Assembly (NCBI RefSeq): GCF_027924185.1
Contig: NZ_BRVO01000004.1
Span: forward strand, 1 to 64,000
Direction: 5' to 3'
DNA length: 64,000 nt
Source of the DNA: Neptunitalea lumnitzerae
GTDB taxonomy: Bacteria; Bacteroidota; Bacteroidia; Flavobacteriales; Flavobacteriaceae
In this document: positions 8,878-17,299 of the stretch, one piece after another
How positions within the stretch are numbered: the first letter of the stretch is position 1
Layout of the letters: every line of letters starts with the position of its first letter
Position numbers and translations under genes: made by a program
The notes under the pieces: model-generated
Told to the model about the DNA's origin: nothing
The model's database searches: none
The model's input: only the letters and a program-made list of their open reading frames with translations

Positions 8878-10527
8878 TTATTTTTTTAATTCGCCCTCTT
8901 CTAAAAGGAAACGTTTGTTACACTTCTTTTTCCAATACGGATTTTTAGAAATTACTACCAACGTCCAATTCTTATCTTCTGCCGTTAAGTAGTCAATAAT
9001 TTCATGAGCCGATATTTCATCAACTTTTTCTAAAGGCTCTTCTAGATACAATATTTTAGGATCTGAAATAATGCATCTGGCTAAAAGTATTTTTTGAACC
9101 ACTGAAGAATTCAACTGCTTCCCTTCAGAATGTACTTGTGTTTCTAAACCATTAGGTAACGAACGTATATAAGCATCTAACTTTAAAGCTTCCAACACTT
9201 CATTCACTTGTTGCAATTCTATATTCGGATTTTTACAAGTAATGTTTTCTAGTATGGTACCCTCAAAAACATTATCATTAATAGTAATACTCCCTATGTT
9301 AGATCTATACTCGTCTATAGCAAACTTCTTATAATTGGTATTATTAATAAATACAGTTCCACCAGTAGGCTCAATAACTCTACTTAACAAACGTATTAAA
9401 GTGGTTTTACCAGAACCATTTTCCCCATCAATAATTATTTTATCACCCTGATTTATGGTTAACGAGATATTCTTAAGAATAGGTTGTTCTCTATCAGGAA
9501 ATGAATACGATAATTTTTCTGCCTCTATACAAAGCTTATCATCATTTAAATTATATCCTACAGTTCCTGTTTCATCTTCTAACTCCATATCTACTACCTT
9601 CCCTATTTTTTCTAAAGAAGTAAGTACATCATAGAACAACTCAATACCACCAAACAGTTTTTCAACTGCGGTTATAATGGTAAGAATTATAATTTCTGCT
9701 GCTACAAACTGCCCAATATTCATTTGTTGACTAAGCACCAACAATCCTCCTATAATTAGTAGACCAGCAGTAATTAAAACTTTGAACCCTGTTAACTGAA
9801 TAAACTGACGTCTTAATATGGTAAAGTGACTCTCTCTGTGGTCTAAGTAAGATGATACCAAACGGTCGTTTTTATCTAATGAATAATTAAATAACTTTTC
9901 ATTTTTAAAGCTTAAGTGATTTCTAGCAATTTCTTGCAACCAGTGTGCTACCTTATATTTATAATTAGACTCATCTAAGCTGGTATTTAAACCAGAATAA
10001 AAGTTTACTCTAAAAATTAAATACAATAAGAAAATCAAGAAAATACCAAAGAATATAAAAAACGTGTGGTATAACGATAATAATAAGATACCAAATAATA
10101 TTTGTAATGCTGCTCCCGAAATATCTAGTAATAGTTTAGAAGTACCTTTTTGCACATTTAAGGTATCAAAAAAACGGTTGGCTAATTCTGGTGGCGAATA
10201 GTTGTATAGCTTACTAAACTTAATTTTAGGAAAACGGTATGCAAACTCAAAAGACGAGCGTACAAATATTTTCTGTTGTAAGTTTTCAATTATGCGGTAT
10301 TGCATTATTTTAAATATACCTACCAAAGCAACACCAGCAACTACTATTATTACCAGTACTACCCATGACGTACTAACTTTACCCGCTTGCAAAAAATTAA
10401 TAATAGATTGTATACCTAGTGGTAGCGACAAACTTATAATTCCGGACAAGATGGAATACAGGATGATTTGATAAATATCTTTCTTATCAATCCTCAATAA
10501 ATTTTTGAATCGTTGTATAGGGGTCAT
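8878..10527 (-). CDS. ABC exporter, fused membrane and ATPase domains, ATPase motifs degenerate
   Basis: A 549-residue half-transporter without a peptidase domain: membrane domain (about residues 15-300, several helices) then a nucleotide-binding domain (about 330-549). Walker A is intact (GENGSGKTT, 368-376). The other motifs are eroded: the Q-loop glutamine is missing around INDNVFEGTI, the LSGGQ signature reads LNSSV (472-476), Walker B reads ILYLEE with E in place of D, and the switch histidine is absent (VVISKNP). By comparison the MsbA-like gene at 27041-28816 has canonical motifs. It overlaps the TetR gene by ATGA and precedes HlyD and TolC partners. Weak or altered ATP hydrolysis is inferred. 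Confidence 0.85.
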   Translation of the reverse strand: MTPIQRFKNLLRIDKKDIYQIILYSILSGIISLSLPLGIQSIINFLQAGKVSTSWVVLVIIVVAGVALVGIFKIMQYRIIENLQQKIFVRSSFEFAYRFPKIKFSKLYNYSPPELANRFFDTLNVQKGTSKLLLDISGAALQILFGILLLSLYHTFFIFFGIFLIFLLYLIFRVNFYSGLNTSLDESNYKYKVAHWLQEIARNHLSFKNEKLFNYSLDKNDRLVSSYLDHRESHFTILRRQFIQLTGFKVLITAGLLIIGGLLVLSQQMNIGQFVAAEIIILTIITAVEKLFGGIELFYDVLTSLEKIGKVVDMELEDETGTVGYNLNDDKLCIEAEKLSYSFPDREQPILKNISLTINQGDKIIIDGENGSGKTTLIRLLSRVIEPTGGTVFINNTNYKKFAIDEYRSNIGSITINDNVFEGTILENITCKNPNIELQQVNEVLEALKLDAYIRSLPNGLETQVHSEGKQLNSSVVQKILLARCIISDPKILYLEEPLEKVDEISAHEIIDYLTAEDKNWTLVVISKNPYWKKKCNKRFLLEEGELKK

Positions 10528-11198
10528 AGCAAAATTTTGTTTATACTTTGAATGTAAAACTCGGTAAGATCTTTGCCTTCTTCAGCAAAGTCGGTTATTG
10601 TTTGAAAATGAACTTTTAAATAATGTTGATGTAGGGCCCCTTCTACTATAGAAGAAGCTAAACTTTTTACATAAGGATACGCTGGGTTTACCTCTACCAT
10701 TAACTGCGATAGCAAACAAATTACGTTTTTGTATACCTTAAAAAAACCATCTTTGTTTTCTTCATCAACTTCTTTCGTTAAAAACGTTTTGGTAAACTCG
10801 GCAATAATAATACGGTTTAGTACCGACTCATTAATATACACCGTACGGTCATCGTCTAATACCTCACCGGTTACAATTCTAATTCCTCGGTGCAATCTAT
10901 CTAAAGGATCTTGTACATTGTTAATGGCAAAAATCATTCGGTATTCTACCCACGACCAATACCAAGAAGATAAGTACAACAACAGTTTATGCTTGTTTTC
11001 AAAATAACGGTACACAGAACTCTCGTTGCTACCAATGCGCTCTCCTAACTTTTTAAAGGTAAAGGACTCAAAGCCTATCTCATCTATAAGCAAGATGCTA
11101 TTTTCTAAAATACGCTTTCCTAAGTTACTCGTCTCGGGGTCTTTAACAAACAACTTATCGTTTATAACCAAATGAATATTTCTTGGTATTACTTCCAT
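10524..11198 (-). CDS. TetR-family transcriptional regulator of the exporter operon
   Basis: A 224-residue protein. After an N-terminal extension of about 25 residues comes a TetR-type helix-turn-helix: ILENSILLIDEIGFESFTF, then KKLGERIGSNESSVYRYFENK with the typical SSVYRYFxNK recognition helix. The C-terminal ligand domain is not assignable. It is the first gene of the exporter operon (4-bp overlap with the ABC gene), and a perfect palindrome lies beside its -7 element, so self-repression and induction by an exported compound are likely. Confidence 0.9.
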   Translation of the reverse strand: MEVIPRNIHLVINDKLFVKDPETSNLGKRILENSILLIDEIGFESFTFKKLGERIGSNESSVYRYFENKHKLLLYLSSWYWSWVEYRMIFAINNVQDPLDRLHRGIRIVTGEVLDDDRTVYINESVLNRIIIAEFTKTFLTKEVDEENKDGFFKVYKNVICLLSQLMVEVNPAYPYVKSLASSIVEGALHQHYLKVHFQTITDFAEEGKDLTEFYIQSINKILL

Positions 11199-11226
11199 TT
11201 CATGAATCTTATAATAATCAACCTCT

Positions 11227-11249
11227 CAAATATAATAGTATTACTATTA
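11227..11249 (-). promoter_or_regulatory. Promoter and putative TetR operator
   Basis: A minus-strand -7 element TATATTTG (11227-11234) abuts and overlaps a perfect 17-bp palindrome TAATAGTATTACTATTA (11233-11249; arms of 8 bp around one base) lying in the -33/-7 spacer. This position would let a bound repressor block RNA polymerase. That TetR binds here is inferred. Confidence 0.65.
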
Positions 11250-11389
11250 AAATATGGAGGTTTAACAATTATTTTAGAAAGTAGCAGTGTTAAAATAATG
11301 ATTCTGAAACAGAAAGGCACCTGCCGATAACATTTACCTAACAAATTTGTTAAAAAACAAACTTACCAATACACTACAAGGTTATCTGA

Positions 11390-12070
11390 TTAAGAAAATA
11401 AAAAACGATAGCCTACACCCCGTATACTTTCTATTTTTATAGAAACATCTTGAGATAAGTATTTACGAAGTCTACTAATAAAAACATCTAAACTTCTGGC
11501 TGAAAAGAAATCTACCTCTTCCCATAGGTGATTTAGTATTGCCTCCTTTTTAATAATATGCGCGCGGTTTACGTACAGAAACTCTAATAACTGAGCTTCC
11601 TTTTCGGTTAGTACCTTTTCAAAACCAGGTGCTGTTAATAACAAATTTGCCACATCAAACGTATACAACCCTATACTGTAGCTAGTGGATTGAGGAGAAG
11701 TTGTAACTGTAGTCCTTTTTAAAATATTCTGAATTCTCAGTATTAATTCATCTGCATCAAAGGGTTTGGTTATATAATCATCTGCACCAAGTTGAAGTCC
11801 TTTTATAATATCATCTTTCATTTTTCTGGCAGTCACAAAAATAAAAGGTAAGGTAGTATGTGTTATTTTTAATTTTTCAGCAAGCTCAAAACCATCTTCA
11901 TCAGGCATCATTACATCTAGTACTGCAATATCAAAGTTATTCTCTTTTAATGCCCGCCTAGCCTCTACGCCATTAAACGCTCTTACCACATAAAACTTAT
12001 TTAACTCCAGATATTGTTTTAGTAAGTTCCCTAAATCTAAATCGTCTTCTACTAATAGTACTTTAATCAT
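11390..12070 (-). CDS. OmpR/PhoB-type response regulator
   Basis: A 226-residue two-domain regulator: receiver domain (about 1-120) with acidic pocket EDD at 8-10, phosphoacceptor D52 in AVLDVMMPDEDG and the conserved lysine in DYITKPF; then a winged-helix DNA-binding domain (about 130-226) ending SIRGVGYRFLFS, typical of the OmpR family. It overlaps the kinase gene by 4 bp and is the second gene of the pair. Confidence 0.95.
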   Translation of the reverse strand: MIKVLLVEDDLDLGNLLKQYLELNKFYVVRAFNGVEARRALKENNFDIAVLDVMMPDEDGFELAEKLKITHTTLPFIFVTARKMKDDIIKGLQLGADDYITKPFDADELILRIQNILKRTTVTTSPQSTSYSIGLYTFDVANLLLTAPGFEKVLTEKEAQLLEFLYVNRAHIIKKEAILNHLWEEVDFFSARSLDVFISRLRKYLSQDVSIKIESIRGVGYRFLFS

Positions 12071-13413
12071 AGCGGTAATTTTATCGTAAACACACTTCCT
12101 TTTCCTACTTCGCTAGTAACTGCTAATGCACCTCCTAATTGTTGCATTAATTGCTTACTCAAATACAAACCAAGTCCTAAACCTTTCACCCCATGCCTGG
12201 TACCTTCAGGTACTCGGTAAAATTTATCGAATATATGCTTCTGCTCTTTTAAAGAAATTCCAGCACCCTCATCTATCACCTTTATATAGCAATAAGATTT
12301 ATGCTGATAGGCACTGACGCTAATCTTACTTTGCTCCGGACTATACTTTACCGCATTCTCTAATAAATTATACAGCACCCGTTGCAGCAAGTAAACATCG
12401 GTTTGTAGTTTGGGTAATTCCTCTGGCACGTCTAAACGTAAGATATGGTTCTTCACATCAAAATCTTTACAAACATTTTTTAATACTGTTACTACATCAA
12501 CCGTTTCCTTGTGCACTTGTTCTGTTATTACACTTTCCAATACCCTATCGGTTATATATTGCATGCGTTTATGTTGCCGCTCTAAAGTAGCAATCAACTC
12601 TTCCCGTTTCTCTCTATCAGCTATAAAAGCCTCATTTTTTAAAGACTTTGTAATTAAGGCTATTGAGGTTATGGGTGTTTTAAGTTCGTGAGTAATATTA
12701 TTAGCAAAATCGGTTTTCACCTCGGCAACTTTACGCTCTTTTAAAATTGCCTTATACATACTATAAAACAATAGCACCACTGCCAACAATAAGGACGATG
12801 CCGCTATAAGCATCCAGCGCATTCTATAAAAAACCTGCTGCTCCCAATTAGCAGCACTAAAAACAACATCATAATACCCCCAATAGGCAACATTTACATC
12901 ATCATTGGAATAGGTAGAATAGAAATTACTATTGTTTAAGTTAAACCCCTTGGTTGTATTGGCAGCACCAAAAAACACCATAGGTGGTTCGGTAGTTTTT
13001 AAAATGGTATCGGTTATACCGTTAATACTTACATATAACTGATGATACCTAAAACTTAATGCTACACCGGTTAATAGAGAGTCCTGATATAATTCTGAAG
13101 CAATATACGCATCTCCGTGCTGCTTTATACTATCAATCTTAGTACGAATTGTTTGTTTAAAATCTGGTTTTGATAAAGAACCACTCTCTCTTTGTACTAT
13201 TAACTTTTTTAAAGACTCTTCTAAAGAGTCTTGCAAGCTATCTAATACTGCTGCATTTACTATGGGGTTTACATGCGCCTTTACTTCTGCTATATATTCC
13301 TTCTTCTGTAAATTATAGGTATTATGAATTAAATAGTATTGTATAGACACCAACCCTATTAATACAATAGCACACACCACTACCAGTACTTTTATTTTAT
13401 TTCTACTACTCAT
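12067..13413 (-). CDS. Sensor histidine kinase, partner of the adjacent response regulator
   Basis: A 448-residue kinase: membrane helix about 8-29, extracytoplasmic sensor region about 30-198, second helix about 200-220, dimerisation domain with phosphoacceptor H242 in NNITHELKTPITS, and a C-terminal HATPase domain with NLLENAVKYS, DEGAGIS and GLGLGLYLSK. The sensor domain is not a recognised type. A -7 element TATTTTTG (13419-13426, minus strand) ends 5 bp before the ATG; since the first membrane helix starts at residue 8 there is no room for a later start, so a leaderless mRNA is predicted. Confidence 0.9.
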   Translation of the reverse strand: MSSRNKIKVLVVVCAIVLIGLVSIQYYLIHNTYNLQKKEYIAEVKAHVNPIVNAAVLDSLQDSLEESLKKLIVQRESGSLSKPDFKQTIRTKIDSIKQHGDAYIASELYQDSLLTGVALSFRYHQLYVSINGITDTILKTTEPPMVFFGAANTTKGFNLNNSNFYSTYSNDDVNVAYWGYYDVVFSAANWEQQVFYRMRWMLIAASSLLLAVVLLFYSMYKAILKERKVAEVKTDFANNITHELKTPITSIALITKSLKNEAFIADREKREELIATLERQHKRMQYITDRVLESVITEQVHKETVDVVTVLKNVCKDFDVKNHILRLDVPEELPKLQTDVYLLQRVLYNLLENAVKYSPEQSKISVSAYQHKSYCYIKVIDEGAGISLKEQKHIFDKFYRVPEGTRHGVKGLGLGLYLSKQLMQQLGGALAVTSEVGKGSVFTIKLPL

Positions 13414-13546
13414 CTGTACAAAAATAAGAAGTAAAGTACGTATTTACTTTACAAACCCAGCCATTAACCCTTCATTAACCATCGGTTAACCTATTTTGTT
13501 TTCAATAGGCTTCATCTTTGTATCTCAATCTTAAAACAGTATAGTT

Positions 13547-13954
13547 ATGAAAACATTAGTATGTATTTTAATTATGGCGGTACAAGCCGTTAGCCTTAAT
13601 GCACAATCTGCAAGTCATTCTGTAAGCAAGAGCAAAAGCTCTTCTTCACACGTATCTATTTCGGCAAAAGATAACGGAACCGAGTACAGTTACCGTGCTT
13701 CTTTTGACGATGTACTTACCGAAAAAGTAAGGAAAACCATTACCGCAACACTAGGAACACCCAACGATGCCACCCAACGTACCGCAATTTGGGAAACCAA
13801 TGCCTACGAAATTATGCTAAGAAACGGTAAGGTAACCATTGAATTAGAAAAGGCAAACACTAGCAAAGCACAATGTACTACCATTAAAGATTTGGGAGAT
13901 CAGATTTCGGAAGTACTAGGTTCACCAAAAACACCCGAACCACCTAAACACTAA
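13547..13954 (+). CDS. Small secreted protein of unknown function
   Basis: A 135-residue protein with a signal peptide (residues 1-19, ending SLNAQ), a Ser/Lys-rich linker, and a compact region with one cysteine. No family recognised. It is divergent from the histidine kinase across a 133-bp gap, which makes it a plausible target or sensor input of that two-component system; this is inferred from position only. A strong terminator follows. Confidence 0.65.
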   Translation: MKTLVCILIMAVQAVSLNAQSASHSVSKSKSSSSHVSISAKDNGTEYSYRASFDDVLTEKVRKTITATLGTPNDATQRTAIWETNAYEIMLRNGKVTIELEKANTSKAQCTTIKDLGDQISEVLGSPKTPEPPKH

Positions 13955-13980
13955 GTAACACTACACTTAGTTCTCATTTA

Positions 13981-14025
13981 AAATCTAAAAACCCCTGCTT
14001 ATGGTAAGTAGGGGTTTTTAGATTT
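13981..14025. terminator. Bidirectional terminator
   Basis: Long hairpin with 16-bp perfect arms (AAATCTAAAAACCCCT at 13981-13996 and its complement at 14010-14025) plus an inner CTTA/TAAG pairing, A-rich before and T-rich after. It separates the plus-strand secreted-protein gene from the minus-strand gene at 14034. Confidence 0.9.
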
Positions 14026-14033
14026 TATCGGTA

Positions 14034-14483
14034 CTATTCTTTCATCCAATATTCTTGAAGCCTCTTCTTAACTATATCAAACTCCTTTTGCTTCATCCAA
14101 TTGCGTTCTATCAAGTGTATTCCTTGTCTGCTTTCTATCACAATTACATTACCGTAGGTGTCGAACTCTCCAATTTCTGTAATTTCACTAAAGTTCAGTT
14201 TTGTTCTGTCTTTCCATCGTCCCGGAATTTCAATAAAGTCAGTTCCTATTTTTAGTTTACCTATATTAAATTTCCTTATGAATATAGTCAAAAATCCAAT
14301 TCCCATACCTAACCCCAACACTGAGAAAATCCCAACAATAATAACGAACCAAAGCTCGTCAGCTTTTAATAAAGCTATTCCAAAGATAGAAAACATGATG
14401 AGTCCGCAAAGTCCCACGAACAAGTACTTGATTGGTGGTTGATATTTATATTCTTTAATCATATTTAAAAAAGCACTAGACAA
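14034..14483 (-). CDS. Small membrane protein with a possible PH-like cytoplasmic domain
   Basis: A 149-residue protein with two membrane helices (about residues 20-38 and 44-68) followed by about 80 residues of alternating beta-strand character (TDFIEIPGRWKDRTKLNFSE, VIVIESRQG) that resembles small bacterial PH-like domains; this resemblance is weak. It lies at the end of the accessory segment, downstream of the GHKL gene in the same direction, 140 bp away, and may or may not be part of the same transfer event. Confidence 0.55.
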   Translation of the reverse strand: MSSAFLNMIKEYKYQPPIKYLFVGLCGLIMFSIFGIALLKADELWFVIIVGIFSVLGLGMGIGFLTIFIRKFNIGKLKIGTDFIEIPGRWKDRTKLNFSEITEIGEFDTYGNVIVIESRQGIHLIERNWMKQKEFDIVKKRLQEYWMKE

Positions 14484-14519
14484 CTTTGTATACTATAGAT
14501 TTGCTATTTTGTAATAACT

Positions 14520-14542
14520 AGGACAAGTAAAATTACTGTCCT
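14520..14542. repeat. Imperfect hairpin with one bulged base at the accessory segment edge
   Basis: AGGACA and GTAA pair with TTAC and TGTCCT around a two-base loop, with one unpaired A at 14526. It lies in the 140-bp gap between the two accessory genes. Function unknown; it could be a cassette boundary structure. Confidence 0.4.
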
Positions 14543-14597
14543 TTATGCGTGTGCGATTGTTTCGAAAGGCACAAAGCCTCAATTGTTGTTATACGGT

Positions 14598-14610
14598 GTT
14601 ACCTGCAGGC
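14598..14610 (+). repeat. Left inverted repeat flanking the GHKL gene
   Basis: GTTACCTGCAGGC here is mirrored by GCTTGCAGGTAAC at 16826-16838 (12 of 13 positions complementary), with weaker similarity continuing outward. The pair brackets the GHKL/nuclease-like gene closely. Confidence 0.55.
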
Positions 14611-14622
14611 TTTTATTCCTAT

Positions 14623-16755
14623 TTAAAATGGTGGTTCAATATTTTCTTTAGTTAGTTTTTTAATAAATACATTATTTCTGTTTTTAGCCCTCTCAAGAAG
14701 AGTAGAATATTTCACTACTTCTGTATAAAGAGAACCGTCTTTTCCTTCGTTGCTATAAATTCCAGCGATAGTTTTAGATGGTCTAAATAAATAATCAAAA
14801 TTATAAGCGTTTTTAAAATCAGCATCATAAGCTCTAACATCATTTGGCTCAATTTTTTCTCCAATTAAATACCCATAAAAAGTAGTTAGTTTCATATCTG
14901 GAATTGAAAAATTTCTCAAAAGTGTTGCGTAATTATTTATTTGATTTAAATGGTCAGAAACACTAACGTCAGGGTTTTTAAATTCAATAATTATACATTT
15001 CTCTTCTTGTGGAAATAATAGAATATCAGGTCTTTTATGAAGCCTGTTTTCTCCAATAGAAGTTATAAATTGAGTTTCTTCTTCAGATAAATCTTCTCTA
15101 ATTATATTTTCTCCTTTAAATTTGATTTCAGATAATTTTGACTCTGAAATTCCTTGAAAATATATAAAATCTTCATTTATAATCCACAAATCACTTTTAT
15201 CAGGTGTTGTTGCGTTTTGTTGAAAAATTAGATTATGTAATAATGCTTCATCTTTATTTCTTGAACCATCATTTTGAATTGATAATTTTCTGTTTAAAAT
15301 TAAAGAGAATAATTCCAGAACAAGTTTTCTTCTAGCAATATAATGTGTTAAATCGGCTTTATTTTGTTGAGGAATTACTTTAGCTATTCTTTCAATTTCA
15401 GTATCTAGTGTTTCAGAATAATTTTCAGAAGTAGTATCTAGGTGATTTAGTCTTTCAATACTACTTTTTAAATTCGAATCTAAATCAGCCTTTTTTTTTG
15501 CTTCAGCAGTGTAAAATTTTTCTAATATTTTTTTATCACTATCGTTTATAGAAATTTCAATTTCTGAATCTTCTGGCAATAAAAACATTTCCTTAAGGTT
15601 TTTAATGTCTAATTGATGTTGTTCTTGAATTTTTTCTATTTGTGGATATAAATTGTTGATTGTGCCATTTATTTCCATTTCTAAAAGATTTAGAATTATA
15701 ACTTCTTCATTAAACATATTTGGATCATTTGAAAAAATATCATTGTTGGGAATATTTATTTCTCCTCTTTCATTAGTGTCTTTGTTATCTAAATATTCAC
15801 TAGAAACCAAAAAAAGAAAATGACTATCATCAATTACTTCATCTTTAGAAAGAGAAGATAAATTGACTTCAAAGTTTTCTACTACTTCGTGTTTACTTGT
15901 TAGTTTTAAATCATTTTGCTTTAAAAATGATTTATCCAATTTGTATGAATTTATTGTAAATGTTTCATGATTTTCAGTTTCAATGATGCTTTTTGCATCA
16001 TCAGATAATTTTGAATAATGAACTTTTACATTATCTGTTTTGTCAATTTTTGGAATGTCAGATTTTGATATTGTTGAATGACTTTCTTTATCGTTAAATA
16101 CATAATGTTCTAAAATAATTTCAGGCAAACTATTTTTGTTTAAACAGAAGTATTGAATGTATCTTTTTAAAAGAGAATCTTTTAAATTGACATCATTTAA
16201 AGTATGATATATGTTTCTAGTTTGGTCTAAAAGACCTTCGAAAGTGAGAATTGTTCCAGAAGATTTAGCCTCAATTTCAATATCTTTTTTGTGAAAAATT
16301 ATGGAGTTTTTTTTAAGGTAATCTTCTTTTTTTGAAACATAAAATTCTCTTTCTCTATATTTTCCACTTTTTAAATATATGCTCTTTATTTGAGTAGTAT
16401 CAAAATAATGAGTGTATTGTATTCTTCCAGAACCAAGATTTTTAAATCCTTTTGTAAAATCTTTATATGTATTGAATCTCTTAAATTCTTTATCATCAAA
16501 ACCAACTCCGTTGTCACTTATTTGAAGTTTAGAAAAAGTATAACTTTGGTCTGTATTTTGAGTTGAATATATTTTTATTTCAATTTTTCCTTTGAAATCT
16601 TTGTCTATTTTTTCCTTAATTCGAATTGCTTCAAGTGAATTAGTAAAAGCTTCATAAACTGGTTGTAACGAAACTTTCGAGCGTTTAACATCTCTTATTA
16701 CTCCTTCATAATAAACTCCATCTCCACTTATAAATGTGTTATTTTCAAATTTCAT
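14623..16755 (-). CDS. GHKL ATPase fused to a PD-(D/E)xK nuclease-like domain
   Basis: A 710-residue protein from ATG at 16755. N-terminal GHKL (Hsp90/MutL/MORC-type) ATPase: N-box with E35 and N39 (EAFTNSLEA), G1 box DNGVGF (81-86), G2 box GFKNLGSG (103-110). The middle is coiled-coil rich. The C-terminus has RPDILLF (575-581) followed by CIIIEFKNP, giving D577...E591-x-K593, the PD-(D/E)xK pattern, preceded by a helix with DEALLHNLIF. This predicts an ATP-gated nuclease; defence or repair is inferred. The frame stays open to 16866 but only from a TTG, and the added residues do not look like the domain. It is flanked by inverted repeats and lies beside tRNA-Arg. Confidence 0.7.
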   Translation of the reverse strand: MKFENNTFISGDGVYYEGVIRDVKRSKVSLQPVYEAFTNSLEAIRIKEKIDKDFKGKIEIKIYSTQNTDQSYTFSKLQISDNGVGFDDKEFKRFNTYKDFTKGFKNLGSGRIQYTHYFDTTQIKSIYLKSGKYREREFYVSKKEDYLKKNSIIFHKKDIEIEAKSSGTILTFEGLLDQTRNIYHTLNDVNLKDSLLKRYIQYFCLNKNSLPEIILEHYVFNDKESHSTISKSDIPKIDKTDNVKVHYSKLSDDAKSIIETENHETFTINSYKLDKSFLKQNDLKLTSKHEVVENFEVNLSSLSKDEVIDDSHFLFLVSSEYLDNKDTNERGEINIPNNDIFSNDPNMFNEEVIILNLLEMEINGTINNLYPQIEKIQEQHQLDIKNLKEMFLLPEDSEIEISINDSDKKILEKFYTAEAKKKADLDSNLKSSIERLNHLDTTSENYSETLDTEIERIAKVIPQQNKADLTHYIARRKLVLELFSLILNRKLSIQNDGSRNKDEALLHNLIFQQNATTPDKSDLWIINEDFIYFQGISESKLSEIKFKGENIIREDLSEEETQFITSIGENRLHKRPDILLFPQEEKCIIIEFKNPDVSVSDHLNQINNYATLLRNFSIPDMKLTTFYGYLIGEKIEPNDVRAYDADFKNAYNFDYLFRPSKTIAGIYSNEGKDGSLYTEVVKYSTLLERAKNRNNVFIKKLTKENIEPPF

Positions 16756-16825
16756 TTTCAAATCTTGATATGTGAGTAAAGTATGTTTATTTTCCTGATT
16801 TTTTTGATAACGAATGTTTTTTTCG

Positions 16826-16838
16826 GCTTGCAGGTAAC
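16826..16838 (-). repeat. Right inverted repeat flanking the GHKL gene
   Basis: GCTTGCAGGTAAC, the near-perfect inverted copy of 14598-14610 (one mismatch). It lies about 70 bp upstream of the proposed start codon. Confidence 0.55.
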
Positions 16839-17187
16839 TCGTTATATTACGGATAAATATACACAATATTCCATGTTATTTTCCGCATAAGAGAAACTTT
16901 TGTTTATTATTTGTACAACTCAAATATAAAGCTTTACACGTAAATATTTTACGGATAACCATAAAAAGTAAACTGATAAAACAAGTCGCATCACGCCGTT
17001 GCACATGCTATTCGCATTTAGTTAGTGCAGTTATCCTTATTACAACAAAACTACTTTAATATGTCTTCGGTGAAGTGTATCAGATGCCACCCCTTTAAAT
17101 AGCTTTAGAAATCCAAGTTTAGTACCTTTCTAGGCTACCAAGCGAGTGAAGAATGCCTGGTTGGTTCTACAAAACCCTATAAAACAC
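16839..17187. other. Gene-free stretch between the accessory gene and tRNA-Arg
   Basis: About 350 bp without a credible gene. On the minus strand TATATTTG (16921-16928) is a good -7 match and may drive the GHKL gene with a leader of about 160 bases. The rest (16980-17140) shows short inverted motifs (GTTGCACATGC, TTAGTGCAGTTA) but nothing identifiable; it reads like recombination debris next to a tRNA gene. Confidence 0.4.
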
Positions 17188-17218
17188 AAAACCCTAACAC
17201 TTAACGTATTAGGGTTTT
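17188..17218. terminator. Terminator of tRNA-Arg
   Basis: Hairpin with arms AAAACCCTAA (17188-17197) and TTAGGGTTTT (17209-17218) eight bases beyond the tRNA 3' end. It is symmetrical enough to act in both directions. Confidence 0.75.
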
Positions 17219-17225
17219 ATTTTTG

Positions 17226-17299
17226 TGACCTCGACAGGATTCAAACCTGTAACCTTCTGAGCCGTAATCAGATGCGCTATTCAGTTGCGCCACGAGGCC
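17226..17299 (-). tRNA. tRNA-Arg, anticodon ACG
   Basis: A 74-base cloverleaf on the minus strand. The acceptor stem GGCCTCG pairs with CGAGGTC plus discriminator A, the T-loop is GTTTGAATC-like, and the anticodon arm TCTGA-TTACGGC-TCAGA gives ACG (A34 normally becomes inosine). CCA is not encoded. The accessory segment starts just beyond its 3' end, a common integration position. Confidence 0.95.

Noticed and set aside
11339-11352. TAACAAATTTGTTA palindrome upstream of the response-regulator stop
   Set aside because: AT-rich 14-mer downstream of one gene and far from any promoter; likely by chance.
14500-14615. Integron attC-like site next to the GHKL gene
   Set aside because: There is a bulged hairpin and GTTAC motifs, but no consistent RYYYAAC/GTTRRRY core pair and no integrase nearby; kept only as a hairpin and inverted repeat.
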